Assembly: GCF_030253575.1 (NCBI RefSeq)
Contig: NC_080568.1
Coordinates: 25,299,501 to 25,363,500 of the forward strand
Source of the DNA: Rhododendron vialii
Taxonomy: Eukaryota; Streptophyta; Magnoliopsida; Ericales; Ericaceae
Reading direction: 5' to 3'
DNA: 64,000 bases
The notes under the pieces are model-generated. The model did not search any database. It was not told where the DNA came from and saw nothing but the letters and a program-made list of their open reading frames with translations. The position numbers were made by a program, and so were the translations under genes. Positions 27,501-39,380 of this stretch are shown piece after piece; position 1 is the first letter of the stretch; every line of letters begins with the position of its first letter.

Positions 27501-30500
27501 TAAGTAAAGAGTAATTAGCCCCATTATGCAGGGAATAGCTAAACAAGATTTATTTTTGGCTTCTGGTCAGAGAAGGGAGCAGGAGGGAAGGCATTCGTGG
27601 ATACCTTCTTGAGCTTTCCAAATGCATTCATCAGAGCATTGTATGAATGAGTATTAGGGATCAACCCAAATGTGGAACTAATCGCTTCAAAAGTCTGGTA
27701 CGCCCGATCAACATCCCATGTGTTACTGCAACCTAAAATTATACAATTTAGCGCAGCAACAGACTTGTAAGGAGGATCAGCTTGGCTAAGATTCTCCAGT
27801 TGATAATATACCTGAGTAACATTTCAAAAGTAAAAATCAGCCATAACATATACATAGAAAATAATAGACACGTCACTAAATTCCGAGGGTCAGTCATCTT
27901 GTTATACGACAGAATTAAACATACAGGAGAAAAGCTTGGTTAACATGGCATGTGCACAAGGGAGATTGTTATCCATCCCTTAACCAATTTTTAGAATGGT
28001 TTGAGCTTTTCCATTCTCTTGGCAATGTGTAGGGCCTCTTTGTTCGGTGGCCTTCTTTTGTATACTGGTGGCATGCCCTTTATGCCTTCTTTACTTATCA
28101 AAAAAAAAAATGGCATGTGCACAATGCTAATGTACATAGTACAAACTTCCCAACTATTTCTTACAAACTTAATGATATCCATCGCATTAGCACAATAAGT
28201 GGTCAATCTATGGGTTGTGAGTCACGAAAGGTTCGACAGGTGCCTTATATCATATCCCTGTACTTGCTACAGAAATGTCAACAAATAGTTCCTCAAAGTA
28301 CAAATAAATTGAGTACAGTTACTGACTGATTTACCTTTAGCATCACTTTGACATATATTGCAGAATAATATGTGAAATCTTGACGTAACAGAAAGGGATT
28401 TTAAACGATAAAGCAAGCCAATGAGTCATGAGTTTTGAAGAATATAGGACGTACTGAATCCAAAGTAACAAAGCCGTTCTTGGAGCATGCCACAACCAGG
28501 GGGTATAAGGAAGTAAATGGAGAGAACAGATTGTCTTCAGCTTCTGTAGTTGAACTCCCATAAGCAGTCTCAAGCTCATGCAGAGTACTAAAAGCCTTCT
28601 GAAGATTGCCCAATGAAGCTTGAGCATATATCTTTGCTAGGTAAGATTCTGGGTTGGGGGCCTTCTTTTGGCGCAACGAGCGCTTAAGCAAAGCCCATGA
28701 TCCGTCAAGGAGTTTCGTGTTATACGTTCTACCAGCAGTTCCTAGTGCAGCTACCACCAGTCCTTCATCTACAGAGAGCAGAACAGGTGGCCTTGCCTTG
28801 TCACCAATTGCAATCCATTTTGCCATGAATTCCAGGGAAAAATACGCTAACTCAGTATTATCTTCTTGCATTGCAACATCTGCAATGTAATTGCACAGAT
28901 TCCAGGTTGGACAAAGCGCTTTGTTCTGATCCATTTTCTGATAATGCACATAACGGCAATGTCACAAACTGAAACATGTTAATAAAGTGCCACCTATCAA
29001 TAGCTTTGTAAAACCAGATGAGTATACCTTGCACCTATCAATAATTGATACTAATGTGTCAAGCCTCCCCTTGTCAACACAGCTTCGCACACATTCAGTA
29101 AACACCTTCACTGATAATATATAACCATATTTTAAAGTCAAATCTACATATTTTAGGGCAGAATCAATCTGGTCTGTCAAAAACAGCATGCCAATAACCA
29201 GGTCATATGACTCATCATCTGGAAGAGATTCTTTTCCGGACTGCAGCATCCTGATAATAATAAAATAAAGATCTATCCATAAGATACTAAATGTATGCAT
29301 GGACAAGGAACTAAATTTGGATAGGAGTAAATTTTCAGAAAGCTCACAACAAGCGGGAGAGAGAGAGAGAGAGAGTAGCTATAATTGAAAGCACTTGTTG
29401 ATGCCCCAAACTTCACTTTAAACTGCTCATCTATCAGTACGTTACCTGGACTTGGGTATGAGTGTCGAGTGTGGCTATCTGTCTTAGAGTCGAATTCATG
29501 TATCCTCATTTCTGGATTAAGTACCCGTATCAATATTACACGACACGGGGATGGGTGTGGGATACATACGCAATCCGCTCAATTAAATCCAGAAACTAAG
29601 AATTCACAGGCGTTTTTTCCAGTTAAGAAAAAAAAATCACCCACAAGAGGAAGAAGAAGAGTGGGCACCTTCCTTGACAAGGAATAGAAGAGCAGATTGA
29701 TGAAGAAGCAGATCAGAGAACAAACTTATAGAATACTGGTTCAACGACTCGCAGTTGCCATTCTTGAAGATGAAGCTTAACACCATGTTTTCTCTTTTTT
29801 AAATAGTGTAACCCTGAAGTTTACTCTTATTTGACGTTGGGCCCATTCACTCATTTTAGGCTGAAATATTAGTGTAACATATTGTACAGGGCTTATTCAA
29901 AGTTGGGCTTATTTATTGTATAGGGTGTACTGATAACGCAGTTGAATTTTTTAAGAAATCTGTCCGTAATTTCATAAACTATACAAACAAAAATGAAAAG
30001 TAGTTGTTCCAGATTCTAAATTATCACACTTAGACCGCAGACAATAGAATGAAGTCAACTGTCATTGAGAGAACAGGAAAAACACGATACTGATACCAAT
30101 AGATCATTCTTTTTCTCTATATTTTCTAACATGTCATTATGAATGTGAACTTTGTTTAGGATAGTGTATTAGGTGTTCAAATATGGGCTAATTGGGCTGA
30201 TGGGTGTTCATAATATATTAGACCAAGTGTTCAAATAAACCATTCAAACAACAATACAACTACTAGTAAAATTCAATTTTAAGTTATTGTAGATTTTAAG
30301 GTATTGTAGGGCGTTCAGCAACCACAGGTCAGGTGAATGTACAGCTTAACATGTCTCATGTCAGCCACTGATCGCTTAACCCTGTCGAGTGTCAATCAGT
30401 AATCTGTTTAACATAGGACACAAAACATGACTTGTGGATGCTATGTTCTTCACCGTATATGGTCCAAATCTAATAAATTGTTCCCTCAAAAGTCAAACCT

Positions 30501-32747
30501 TATCCGTCATCCCTTGAAAACATGAAGTAGTTGCTCCTAGACTCCCTATCGCCTTGCAAACCAATTTTTGGTGTACCTCCACTATTCGCCAAATGTTATA
30601 TTCTTTGATAAGCCCAGGCAAAACAATAAGAAAACCATTCTAGCTGAGAATTTTCCTTATGGTCCGCCACTCACTTGTAAGTTAGAACCTTATCAAAAAT
30701 CCAACAAGTCTCTACACATCCGCTCTTTATATACGAGGCTAGAGTGTTGGAACCCATGAAAAAACTTCACAATAGTAATTCTATGCTCTACCACTCTACA
30801 AAAACCAAACGAAACTTAACCATGTGTCCCAATCATTGAAGGCTGGTCGCAGGCCTTTTCACCATTTTTCTCCACAAAAATCAAAATAAAAAACCATGTC
30901 AAATTATTGAACACCACCTCATCTAAAAGACCCATCTATTGTAGAGAGGTTACCACTATTACTTAAAACTCTTAACATGCCCCCTCACACCTCATCAACC
31001 TCTCCTCCGTAGGAGAGCCTATATGCATACAAGTATTATATATAAAAGGTTGGCAGTGAGGTTTGAACAAAATAGTTTGCGGCCTGTTTTCACTACAAGA
31101 GGTATTGAATTCAAGTCTTGTCACTCCTGTTATTTAAGTCATCGTATCTAACATTCTGCTTGTGTTTCTGCACCTTATTCAAATCCGACTATACTAAGGT
31201 CTCCACGTGAGAGACGGAGTTCCATATCAGAGGAGTGTTAGAATGATGTACACCCTCTGTGCCAAAAGTTGGTCCAGTATTTCATTTCAATGTTAGTCCC
31301 TTCAGAGTTTAGACAAATCAATGTACTTTATGGTCTTTATTTATTTGATAACTTTTACCCTTCCCTTTTGATATGACAAGAACCATTACAATGCATAACT
31401 GTAATGATTATGGGCCCAATTGGAAAGACAAAAATGAAAACATGTAATGATTGTCTTGAAAAAAGTTGGACTCCCAAAGTGCATTTGGCTCCTTTCACAG
31501 CAGCTTAAGCTTTTGGGTGATCAATGACTTAGTATGTATCAAACCTGGGTTTGTATGGTTTGGGCGACTATGATTCAGCCCCCTTGTTCATTGTTTTTAT
31601 CACCTGTTTCCCCTTGTTTGTTTAGTATCGAAGATAGGCCTCATCAGATTCGCAGATTAGGCGCCTGGGAGAGGACTAACTGCTCCTATTTCTACTAATC
31701 CCACCTTATCCCAATTACCTCGTTTGGTTCCCCAAATGGATGTCGGTAACAATAAATCCTAGGATTAATTTTTATCCTTATACGTGCACTATGATATAAT
31801 CCTGTCTATTTTAATCCGCATATCAAACGAGGCCATAGTGTTTTACAGACGTACCAAGCGTAAAACATGAATTAGTACTTCAACAGACGCATACACAACC
31901 ATATACGTTTACAGCTAGGGAAATGATAATGTCAAAACTATTTTTGTTTGTGCCAAAACTGTAGTAGTGCATAAAGGCTGTGTACCATGTGCAAGGTACA
32001 ATGCCTTCAGTACTTCAGTAGACGCATACCCAAACACAGGCGTCTACATGTAAATCAAAGTCCAACACTCAAAACAACACAATCCTCGAAAACGAAACCT
32101 CACCGTTCGATCAACTTCTCGGCGGCTGAGGTCTCCCTGGCCTGGTGCATAGCCTTCAACACCAAATTAAACGACGCCGTGTTGGGCACAATCCCGTAAT
32201 CCTCCATCCGCGCCACCAGATCCAACAACTCCCCAGCCGACGCCCCCATCATAACATTAGCCCTAAGATAAAGATTATACAAGTCCACGTCAGGCTTATT
32301 GGGCTTCCCAGACCTGCCGTCCAGCGACCTGATCCAGAACTCGAACAGCTGCTTCATGTCGCCCCAGCGCTGCGACGCGGTCCAGTCCGCGAACACGTTC
32401 TTGACGGCCGGGAGGTCCAGGGTCTGCGAGAGGGCCTGGATACGGGCCGACTCCTGGTGGATGAAGTTGAGGGGGATGAGCGAAGCAGAGGAGGAGGAGG
32501 TTGGTTGGATCGGGTTCCTCCAGTTCTCGTTGTAGAGCGGGCTGCCCGAGGCCGGGTTGGGGGGCAGCGGCGATTGTTCCGGTGACGGTGGCGATGGATG
32601 GGGTTGTTCTTCGGCCAGCTGGGGTTGCTGAGAGAGGAATGAGGAGGTGGTGATGGATTTGACGAGGTATTCGTGGTGGTGGTGGTGGGTTAGGATTTTC
32701 TTGATGATGGATCGTGATTTGGTGAGGATTGCGATCGACGACGCCAT
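24560..32747 (-). CDS. Pentatricopeptide repeat protein, mitochondrial (At1g26460-like)
   Basis: PPR proteins are sequence-specific organellar RNA-binding helical-repeat proteins. Six exons splice in frame: 32747-32104, 29250-29028, 28937-28455, 27811-27605, 24983-24846 and 24745-24560 (TGA), giving 626 aa. The N-terminus MASSIAILTKSRSIIKKIL is basic and amphipathic, as expected for a mitochondrial presequence, and is followed by a His run and a Pro/Ser-rich linker (residues about 45-85). PPR-like helical pairs include ARMEDYGIVPNTASFNLVL, DDESYDLVIGMLF, GLIPNTHSYNALMNAF and SKGVKPNATTYSVLVDAH. The C-terminus is a basic stretch (MLKKVRRRCMREM) ending in YSTDYA. The organisation and length match my memory of the At1g26460 product. 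The repeats are diverged and no DYW or E domain is seen. Intron 1 is 2.9 kb and intron 4 is 2.6 kb; both are enlarged by repeats. Confidence 0.9.
25098..25758. mobile_element. Diverged relative of the GCCTAG-rich TIR element
   Basis: The left part (TGTTCTATAACTTGCTAGGC, GTGCCTAGCGCC) and the right part (GCCTGCCTAGCAACTAGGC, GTCGACC) share the ends and the CCTAG-rich sub-termini of the 20150-21077 element. The interior is AT-rich. It lies in PPR intron 4. Ends are approximate. Confidence 0.5.
27960..28109 (+). mobile_element. 5'-truncated L1 LINE tail with 15-bp target duplication
   Basis: About 150 bases ending TTGTATACTGGTGGCATGCCC ... TTTACTTATC plus a poly(A) run look like a plant L1 3' end. 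The sequence ATGGCATGTGCACAA occurs immediately before (27945-27959) and immediately after the poly(A) (28110-28124). This is the hallmark of target-primed insertion. It lies in PPR intron 3, antisense to the gene. Confidence 0.85.
29251..32103 (-). other. PPR intron 1 contents
   Basis: This 2.9-kb intron has a (GA)n tract at about 29356-29375 and otherwise AT-rich unique-looking DNA. The words GTACACCCTCTGTGCCAAAAGTTGGTCCAG at 31249-31278 and AAAAGTTGGACTCCCAAAG at about 31461-31480 suggest an eroded Stowaway element. No other gene is supportable. Confidence 0.4.
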
Positions 32748-34700
32748 TTGTGGGAGGAGGGTGCGTGGCTAGAGGTCTAGAACGGAGATTTTCATGGAGG
32801 AGAGAGAGTGCGAGTGAGGTAGTACTAGGGTTTTGGGGTTGACAGTTTTTTCACTTCATCGTGATCAGTGACGAGGTTTGGGACTGCAATTATCCGAAAA
32901 TGGAAGGGTATCCTGGGGATAGTTGAGATGGGAGCGGTTATTGTTGCTAGTTTGGGTTCTCTGGAGAGTTGGCCTCCCGCGTATCAGCCTCATAGACCAA
33001 GGCCCATTTTACATCTTGCACATAATCTCAGGGTCAGAGCCCAACCCCAAATTTCAGAAGTACTATTTTTTTTTTTTGACAGTCATGAATGTCTATGTCA
33101 GCCAAAGCCGGCATTAAGCTAAAATTTGAAAGGCGGTCGCTTTAATCACGGTCAGAGCTCAACCCCAAATTTCAGAAGTTTAGTACTAAAGTTTTTTGTT
33201 CGACAGTCATGAATATCTAGGTCAGCTAAAGTCGGCGCGAAGCTAAAACTTGAGAAGCGGCGCTTTAAAATGTTAAGTACTTAAAAATTGAGGTAAAGAT
33301 GATGTATAAGAGAATAATCTGTCTCGTAAAATCGGAATATAAGTGCTTTAAAAAATAAGAACCTTAGCTGAACGGGGCCTTATGGGGCTTTCCTATTTTG
33401 GTATTCCTTGCAATAGTCCAACCAAAAAGGGCCACAACTTTAATCTCCGGTTTAGGCACACGAAGGGTCAGTTCTAGATTTCAGCTTACACGCACCACAA
33501 CTAATTCTTTCACCGGTCTGGCCAAAGACAAATCATCCAAGACGGGGCGCGAAGTCTAGTTTTATAAAGATGAAAAGGTTTCTTTTCTCTCTTTTCGAGA
33601 GTTTGTTAAAATTCCAGGCTTCCAATTTTTCGACAAACCAGATCATTCCAAACAAAGGAAACTGATTTTCGTGCTCCACTTTTTACTAATGGCACTACAT
33701 TTTTAACGTGAAGTTATTAGTAACTTCATAAATAAAGTGAAACGTCATCAATAAAAAAATGAAACGCGAATATCAAAATTCATAAAAACAAAAAAAAAAA
33801 CAAAAAAAAAAACACATTACAATGCTGCTTTCCTTTTGTTTTCTTCGGGTGCATCAGATCGAAGCGGTCCGACAAGAAATACAAACAAAAAACTAAATAG
33901 GAGACCGAGCCCCTGACAAAAACATCACCCTCGAAAATAAAATAGAGTGCATTTATTTATCGTTTTTTGTTTGGACTGTTTTTCTACCCAAGTTCATTCT
34001 TCCATTTCCTGATGAATTAAATAGTACTGTAAAAAAGTTTTTTGGGTATGTCGAAGTACTGGAAAATGTGAAAAAAAAAAGCTCATCCAATTCTTCTGGT
34101 TGATCTACACCATACTCTATTCTCATAAGACGATCTGCACTAGTTAAACGGTTGCCGAGCCAACTTTGTGCTTTGACCGGGATGACATTTGGTTAACATT
34201 TTTTGAAATATGATATTAACAATATCATACAAGGAAAAAAAAACATTACACATAGGAAAAAATAGATGGCATATCTTGGCACTTAAAATCCTTTGATTAA
34301 TTAAGGGTGATGTAAAATAGTTCGGCTAATGAGTAGCTTTTCAATTATTTTGATTATTTTATTATGAGAGATAGATGTCCAAAGATTCGTACATATCGTA
34401 GCAGACACAAATCTGTTTTTAAGAACATGGTGTTAAACTTTATCTATGTCATCATGTTTCATGTGGTTTTCGTGTGAAATTATCAAATTACCCTTATAGT
34501 CTAATTAAGCTCGTCACTCATGATGGGGCATTCTCATAACTTCACGTGAACGAAAACTAAAAAAAGGAGTGCATGTGAATTAAAAAAAAAAAAGGGTGCG
34601 AAATTCACTTCGCTAATTTGTTTTACCCATTATGATTCGATGATTTCAGTATCAGAATAACTCTAAAAGTACATACATACTTTTCCTAATAACAATAATT
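32748..34700. other. PPR promoter side and spacer
   Basis: Upstream of the minus-strand PPR ATG. A duplicated segment lies at about 33026-33128 and 33148-33250: TCAGAGCYCAACCCCAAATT, then GACAGTCATGAATRTCTA, then GCTAAARYTTGA. The spacer also contains the foldback at 33655-33775. No coding sequence was recognised. Confidence 0.5.
33655..33775. mobile_element. Foldback MITE (GGAAACTGATTTTCGTGC family)
   Basis: The left arm AAGGAAACTGATTTTCGTGC, then CTCCACTTTTTACTAATGG, is partly mirrored by AAAATGAAACGCGAATATC on the right, around a centre AAGTTATTAGTAACTTC. The same family lies better preserved at 58268-58402. Confidence 0.6.
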
Positions 34701-34724
34701 GCAGCATAAACTGTGACAAGGTGC

Positions 34725-34729
<5 letters not shown>

Positions 34730-34761
<32 letters not shown>
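34730..34761. repeat. (GA)n microsatellite
   Basis: A GA run of about 32 bases directly precedes the ATG of a short open frame at 34762. Confidence 0.9.
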
Positions 34762-34766
<5 letters not shown>

Positions 34767-34869
34767 ATCTACCTTTGTGGTTGTGGTTGTGCTCTTATTC
34801 TCCTTCAATTCTGTTGGTTATCAAGAACTTCAAAGTCTCAATGAACAACTATGGGGACCCAGATCATAA
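34762..34869 (+). CDS. Short ORF with signal-peptide-like N-terminus
   Basis: A 35-codon frame begins directly after a (GA)n leader-like tract. Its first 18 residues are strongly hydrophobic (STFVVVVVLLFSFNSVG), like a secretory signal, followed by a short polar tail ending LWGPRS. It could be a small secreted peptide gene, the first exon of a longer or decayed gene, or chance. I do not recognise the family, and no downstream exon was found. Confidence 0.25.
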
Positions 34870-35224
34870 AAGTAATGTAAAAGCAACTTCTTAAATTCAA
34901 AGAATACTTCCCAATTGCTTTTGCTTTTGCTTTTGGATTGATTACGCAACAAAATTTCACGGTTTTGTTCACTTGAGGTTCCGAAAACCACTCCCTTTCC
35001 CTCGGTATGGCGGTTTCGGATGATGAACTTATTCTCCCATAGTTAGCAGCGACCACAAAACATCGATGATGAACTTACTCTCCGATAATTTGCACGGGTC
35101 ATGGCAAACGTCGAGAATGCGAGTGCAGAAAGTTTTTTCAGAGTACTTACACGAAAGCTTACTCCTAGTATATCTCCACAAACATTTTAGAGGGTTGGGC
35201 CTCCAACTCATCTCCTACTTGGGA

Positions 35225-35470
35225 GTAATTATTCAGTGCCCTGGCCACTGTCACGTGGTGTCTCGGGCCTTTTTTCCACTATACATTATGGTGGAGTCCA
35301 ACTAAAAAGTGCTCATGGTGTACCGCCACGTGATTCCTCAAGCCTTTCTTCACCACACCTTATGCATGGAGGGGTCCATACACTTTCAGTTGGGCCCCAC
35401 CACAATGACGGATGGATGCACTTTTCTGTTGGGCCCTACCACAACATATGGTGAAGAAGGGGGCACCACG
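35225..35470. repeat. Dispersed repeat with CACGTGGTGCC-type words (copy 1)
   Basis: Words TATTCAGTGCCCTGGCCACT, GTCACGTGGTG, GTGGAGTCCA and GTTGGGCCCYACCAC recur several times within the segment. They also appear, diverged, at about 36016-36150 and at 56208-56250 (TATTCAATGCCACTGGAGCA, CGTCACGTGATGCC). It is probably a non-autonomous transposon family with eroded ends. Confidence 0.45.
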
Positions 35471-36513
35471 TTGACGGTCAACATTACCCTCCTTTCTGTT
35501 GATTGAAATGACGTGGATTCCACCATAAAGTGTATGAATCCCACCACAGTGTAATATTATACTTACCACAAGTGTTTTGCACGGGTGGGACCTACACCAT
35601 TTCAACCAATAAAATGGAGGGTAATATTCACCCTCACCCTCTTTTAAAGAGGATGAACAAAATTGCACTCTGAACAGGGATATAGAACAAGTTTTCCCTA
35701 CTTAGGGTAAGTGCAGCAATAATAGAATCCATGTCTAATAAGTAGAATTTTCGTCCGGTAACGTTTTTCGTTTGTTAACCTAGTACTCACATATGGATAG
35801 AATTGATACATTTGGTGCTGATTTTGGCAGGGGATTGACGCTGAATAAGTTCTTCTTACATGTGTAATAGAGGATAAAATGACCATTTTTTTCTTAACAA
35901 CGAGACTGGCCCTTTTAAACAACATTCCGATGGGGAATGGAAAATCTTGTAGGGTGCTCAGTAAAATTAAAGAGCTTTCGCTCTAGCATCACTTAAAGAG
36001 AGAGTACTCTAATTAGTCAGTGCCTCTAGAGCACCGTCATGTGCTGCCTGACGTTCTTTTTCCTTTTTTTTTTATCATATATTGTGGTGAGATTCATACA
36101 CTTTGTCTTGGGTTCCACCTCAGTGTATGGCACTAAAGGACCTCGAGCACCGCCACTAAATAGTTTTTCTAAGACTAGGGATGACAATTGGGTAGGCCGG
36201 GGTCAAATTTATGATCCGTCTAATATGTTCCTCACTGTTGTAAAAATCAGAGCAAAAAATCGGATAAGTACCGGAGTTAGGGAATAATTGCATATCTCTC
36301 ACCGTTGTAATTTGCAGTAATTTTGTTAACTTGGGAGAGTTTTGACAAGAGATTCAGTAATGGTATTAAATAAGTTCCTATGGTTAAAATTATACAAACT
36401 AATAAAACGAAATACAAATAAGTTCGGATATCATTACCCATTATCCTACACCTAATTGATGAAGGTTAGCATTTTCAACCATCAAAATAACTTCTTCTAC
36501 ATCAACCTTTTTT

Positions 36514-36715
36514 TTTTTTTGTTGAACAAAATGGAAGTGCAGGTCTCAGCTGTCGGCCGAGATGAAATCTGAGTCATCCGTTGCCGAGCACGGATGGCCT
36601 AGACGTCATCAACTCTTTTTTGTTGAACAAAATGGAAGTGCAGGTCTTAGCCGTCGGCCAAGATGAAATCAAAGCCGTTCGTTGCCGAGTACGGACGGCC
36701 CAAACGTATCCCCAA
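36514..36715. repeat. Two-copy tandem repeat of about 100 bases
   Basis: The unit GTTGAACAAAATGGAAGTGC AGGTCT, then AGCYGTCGGCC, then GATGAAATC, then CGTTGCCGAG, then ACGGAYGGCC occurs twice, starting at about 36519 and 36620. Frames crossing it are not protein-like. Confidence 0.65.
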
Positions 36716-36789
36716 GGGACAGCATCCAAACCATTTCCATGCGGGTATCCCGTCATCTCTGTGAGGAGTATTGTCCCATCACACACACT

Positions 36790-37350
36790 AAAGTGACTTA
36801 ATAAGCCAACTGACTTATTTTTTTGTCCTTATTAGATTTTTTTTCGTATTTGTTAGTTTTTCGTCAATTTTTTGGGGATTATTGCATCGTCATGACAAGA
36901 GGAATCTAAAAAGTAAAAAATTATGATCGAAACCTAATTTTTTTGAATAAAGATAAAAATATGCCAATAAGCCAATTTTTTCGTATTTATTCAAAAAAAA
37001 AAGATTTGGATCATAATTTTTTACTTTTTAAATTCCTCTCGTCATGACAATGCAATAATCTCCAAAAAATTGACGAAAAACTAATAAATACGAAATTTTA
37101 TTGAATAAGGACAAAAAAGTAAGCTAGTTGGCTTATTTAGCCAAATGGGGCTACGGAAAAATTGGCTTATTGGCTTATTTTTATCTTTATTCAAAAAAAT
37201 TATGTTTCGATCGTAATTTGTTGCTTTTTAGATTCTTTTTGTCATGACAATGCAATAATTCCCAAAAAAATGATGAAAAACTAGTAAATATGAAAAAAAT
37301 TTGAATAAGAACAAAAAAATAAATCAGTTAGCTTATTTAGCCGAACGAGG
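36790..37350. mobile_element. Three-armed foldback repeat array
   Basis: An arm of about 180 bases (AAGCCAACTGACTTATTTTT, then TTGTCCTTATTAGATT, then GTCATGACAAGAGGAATC) is followed by its reverse complement (to about 37140). A further diverged reverse-complement copy then runs to about 37345. It has no coding frame. It looks like a MITE plus a partial second copy of the same family. Confidence 0.6.
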
Positions 37351-37769
37351 CTTTAATATCTTCAAAATTTTGGACAATGTGATGGGCCGGCCTCTGGAAA
37401 GAAGCCCAGTCCAGGAAGAACACTTGGGCCTTCTAGCTGTAGAGTTTAATGAGTTATGACCGTTGGAAATACCACACGTGGCAGCGTACATGGGTTCAGT
37501 GAATTTACTACAAGACAAAAAGCGCTTAGCTTGCCCTGTTCCCCACAAAATACAACGCATACATGTACAGACAGGGAAGTAAGTATTATCCAGTGCTCCT
37601 TTGACAGTGATATGTGTCTTCTCGGTCCAAACTCTTCAACCAACCGGAACTAGCTCAATTGGCCGGTGTCCCTGTTGGCCAGTATCCCTGCATTTTCACT
37701 GGAAGGCTAAGAGTTGTCTGGGTGTGGTGTTATTCCATTTCTATTTGTTGGGATTAATTATCTTCTAAG

Positions 37770-38030
37770 TTCTTTTAGACTTAACTTAAATCTAAAAGTT
37801 TTGTCCTTATTTAAATTTTTTTTCGCATTTGTTAGTTTCGTGCCAATTTTTTTGTGGGTTATTGATTCGTCTTGACGAGAGAAATCGGAAAAGTAAAAAA
37901 GTTTTTCTTTTAACCAAGTAATTGGAAAAGTAACCCACAAAAGTTTGGCGCAAAACTAACAAATGCGATTTTTTTTAAAATAATTAAGGACAAAATTTTT
38001 CAGATTTCAGTTAAGTCTAAAAAAACACAG
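37770..38030. mobile_element. Foldback MITE related to the preceding array
   Basis: TTTTAGACTTAACTTAAATC and GATTTCAGTTAAGTCTAAAA are inverted ends, with TTGTCCTTATTTAAATTTTT mirrored by AAATAATTAAGGACAAAATT further in. The arms share GCATTTGTTAGTTTYG with the 36790-37350 elements. Confidence 0.7.
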
Positions 38031-39380
38031 AATGGGGCTATTAGTTTAGGTTGCATTTATTGTGATTGTGGACTTGGTTCCAATTTGGTGTACATCTGAT
38101 AGTTGTATTCGCCCACCGTTTTGTAATAAAAGAAAAAAACTCTTCACCACTCCGTATCTATGTGAAATTCTTATACTGAGGGGATTCAAAAAATTTGCAT
38201 TTTGAATGGTAAATTACCACGATTGAATGTTTGGCCGCAATGATAAAAGAAAGAAAGAAAGAAAGAATGTTTGGCTGCAGATAATGAAATTCATTCTACC
38301 AAAATGCATTGTTAGGTTGAAAAATATAAAATCATTTCCAAATTAGCTTTTAGATTTGATCAAACCTTCTACAAATTTATTATTCTTGTATCAATCAAAC
38401 ACTTTTAAAGATTTTAATTACATTTTAAAAATCTCTAATCTACAATTTACTCAGAATTTTAAAAGTAATTAACTCATAAACACTCCATTTGGAATTGAAA
38501 TTTATAAAGGGAAAACAAAATGGTTAAGAAGGAAACTGTTATAAGTATAGAGGAAAATATACTGAGATCAGAAGTTGGGTTTTTTTTTTTTTTCCTCTCA
38601 TTTTCTTTCTACCAAACAAGGGAAAGTAAATTTTTGTAACTATTCTTTCCTTTTTTTTTTCCATTCTTTTCCATATGCTCCGAACAAACCCCAAGAACTC
38701 TGAGAAATTTTTTAATACAACGGTAATTTATAACATCTCTTTCACTTGGGTTAAGACCTACGCATATATGGAGCCGATGACATACGAGAAAGCATTACAA
38801 ATAACCGTTGTATTGAAATTTCTTCTACAAAACTCCATAATGATATGTGATGGTGAAGCAACCAAGTCTCGCCCACCCATTGTGGTTTGGGTGCTTGACC
38901 TCTAGTGCAGGCTCCTTGGGCCATCTGTTGTGGTGCCACTTTTTAGTGGCGATGCTCTTAGGCCTGCGTCAGTTGGGCTGGCTCCCACATAGGGAGTTTG
39001 GGTATTGTGTGTGTGTGTTTAAAAGGTCCATTATGCCTCTCTCTATTCAGCAATTGCCTAAGTGAGTTGATATGTGAAATTACCCTCTTGCCCTACTTCA
39101 AAGTGTATATATATATATGTGTGTGTGTGTGATGGTGCAGGAGTCTAGGAGAGCCTCAAAAGCACTAGATAATTTCTCAAGAAATCGGGACAACCACCGC
39201 TGCTGCCCACCGTCACTCCCCCAGTATTATATTATTGTCCACAAGACCAGAAATCCGCATAACCCCTCTCTCTCTCTCTCATACCCCAGTGTTTGATTTC
39301 CAGTTCACCGAACACCCTCTTTAAAGCATCCTAGCATTAATCTCTCCCAGTTAATCTCCATCCGCAATCTTGCAACAATC
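38031..39380. other. Upstream region of the X8 gene
   Basis: Spacer and probable promoter. A (TA)n(TG)n tract lies at about 39109-39132, and a CT-rich leader (CCCCTCTCTCTCTCTCTC) at about 39264-39281, roughly 100 bases before the ATG. No other gene was recognised. Confidence 0.45.

Noticed and set aside
32145-32585. 146-aa plus-strand frame with histidines and arginines
   Set aside because: It is antisense to PPR exon 1, whose frame continues into conserved downstream exons.
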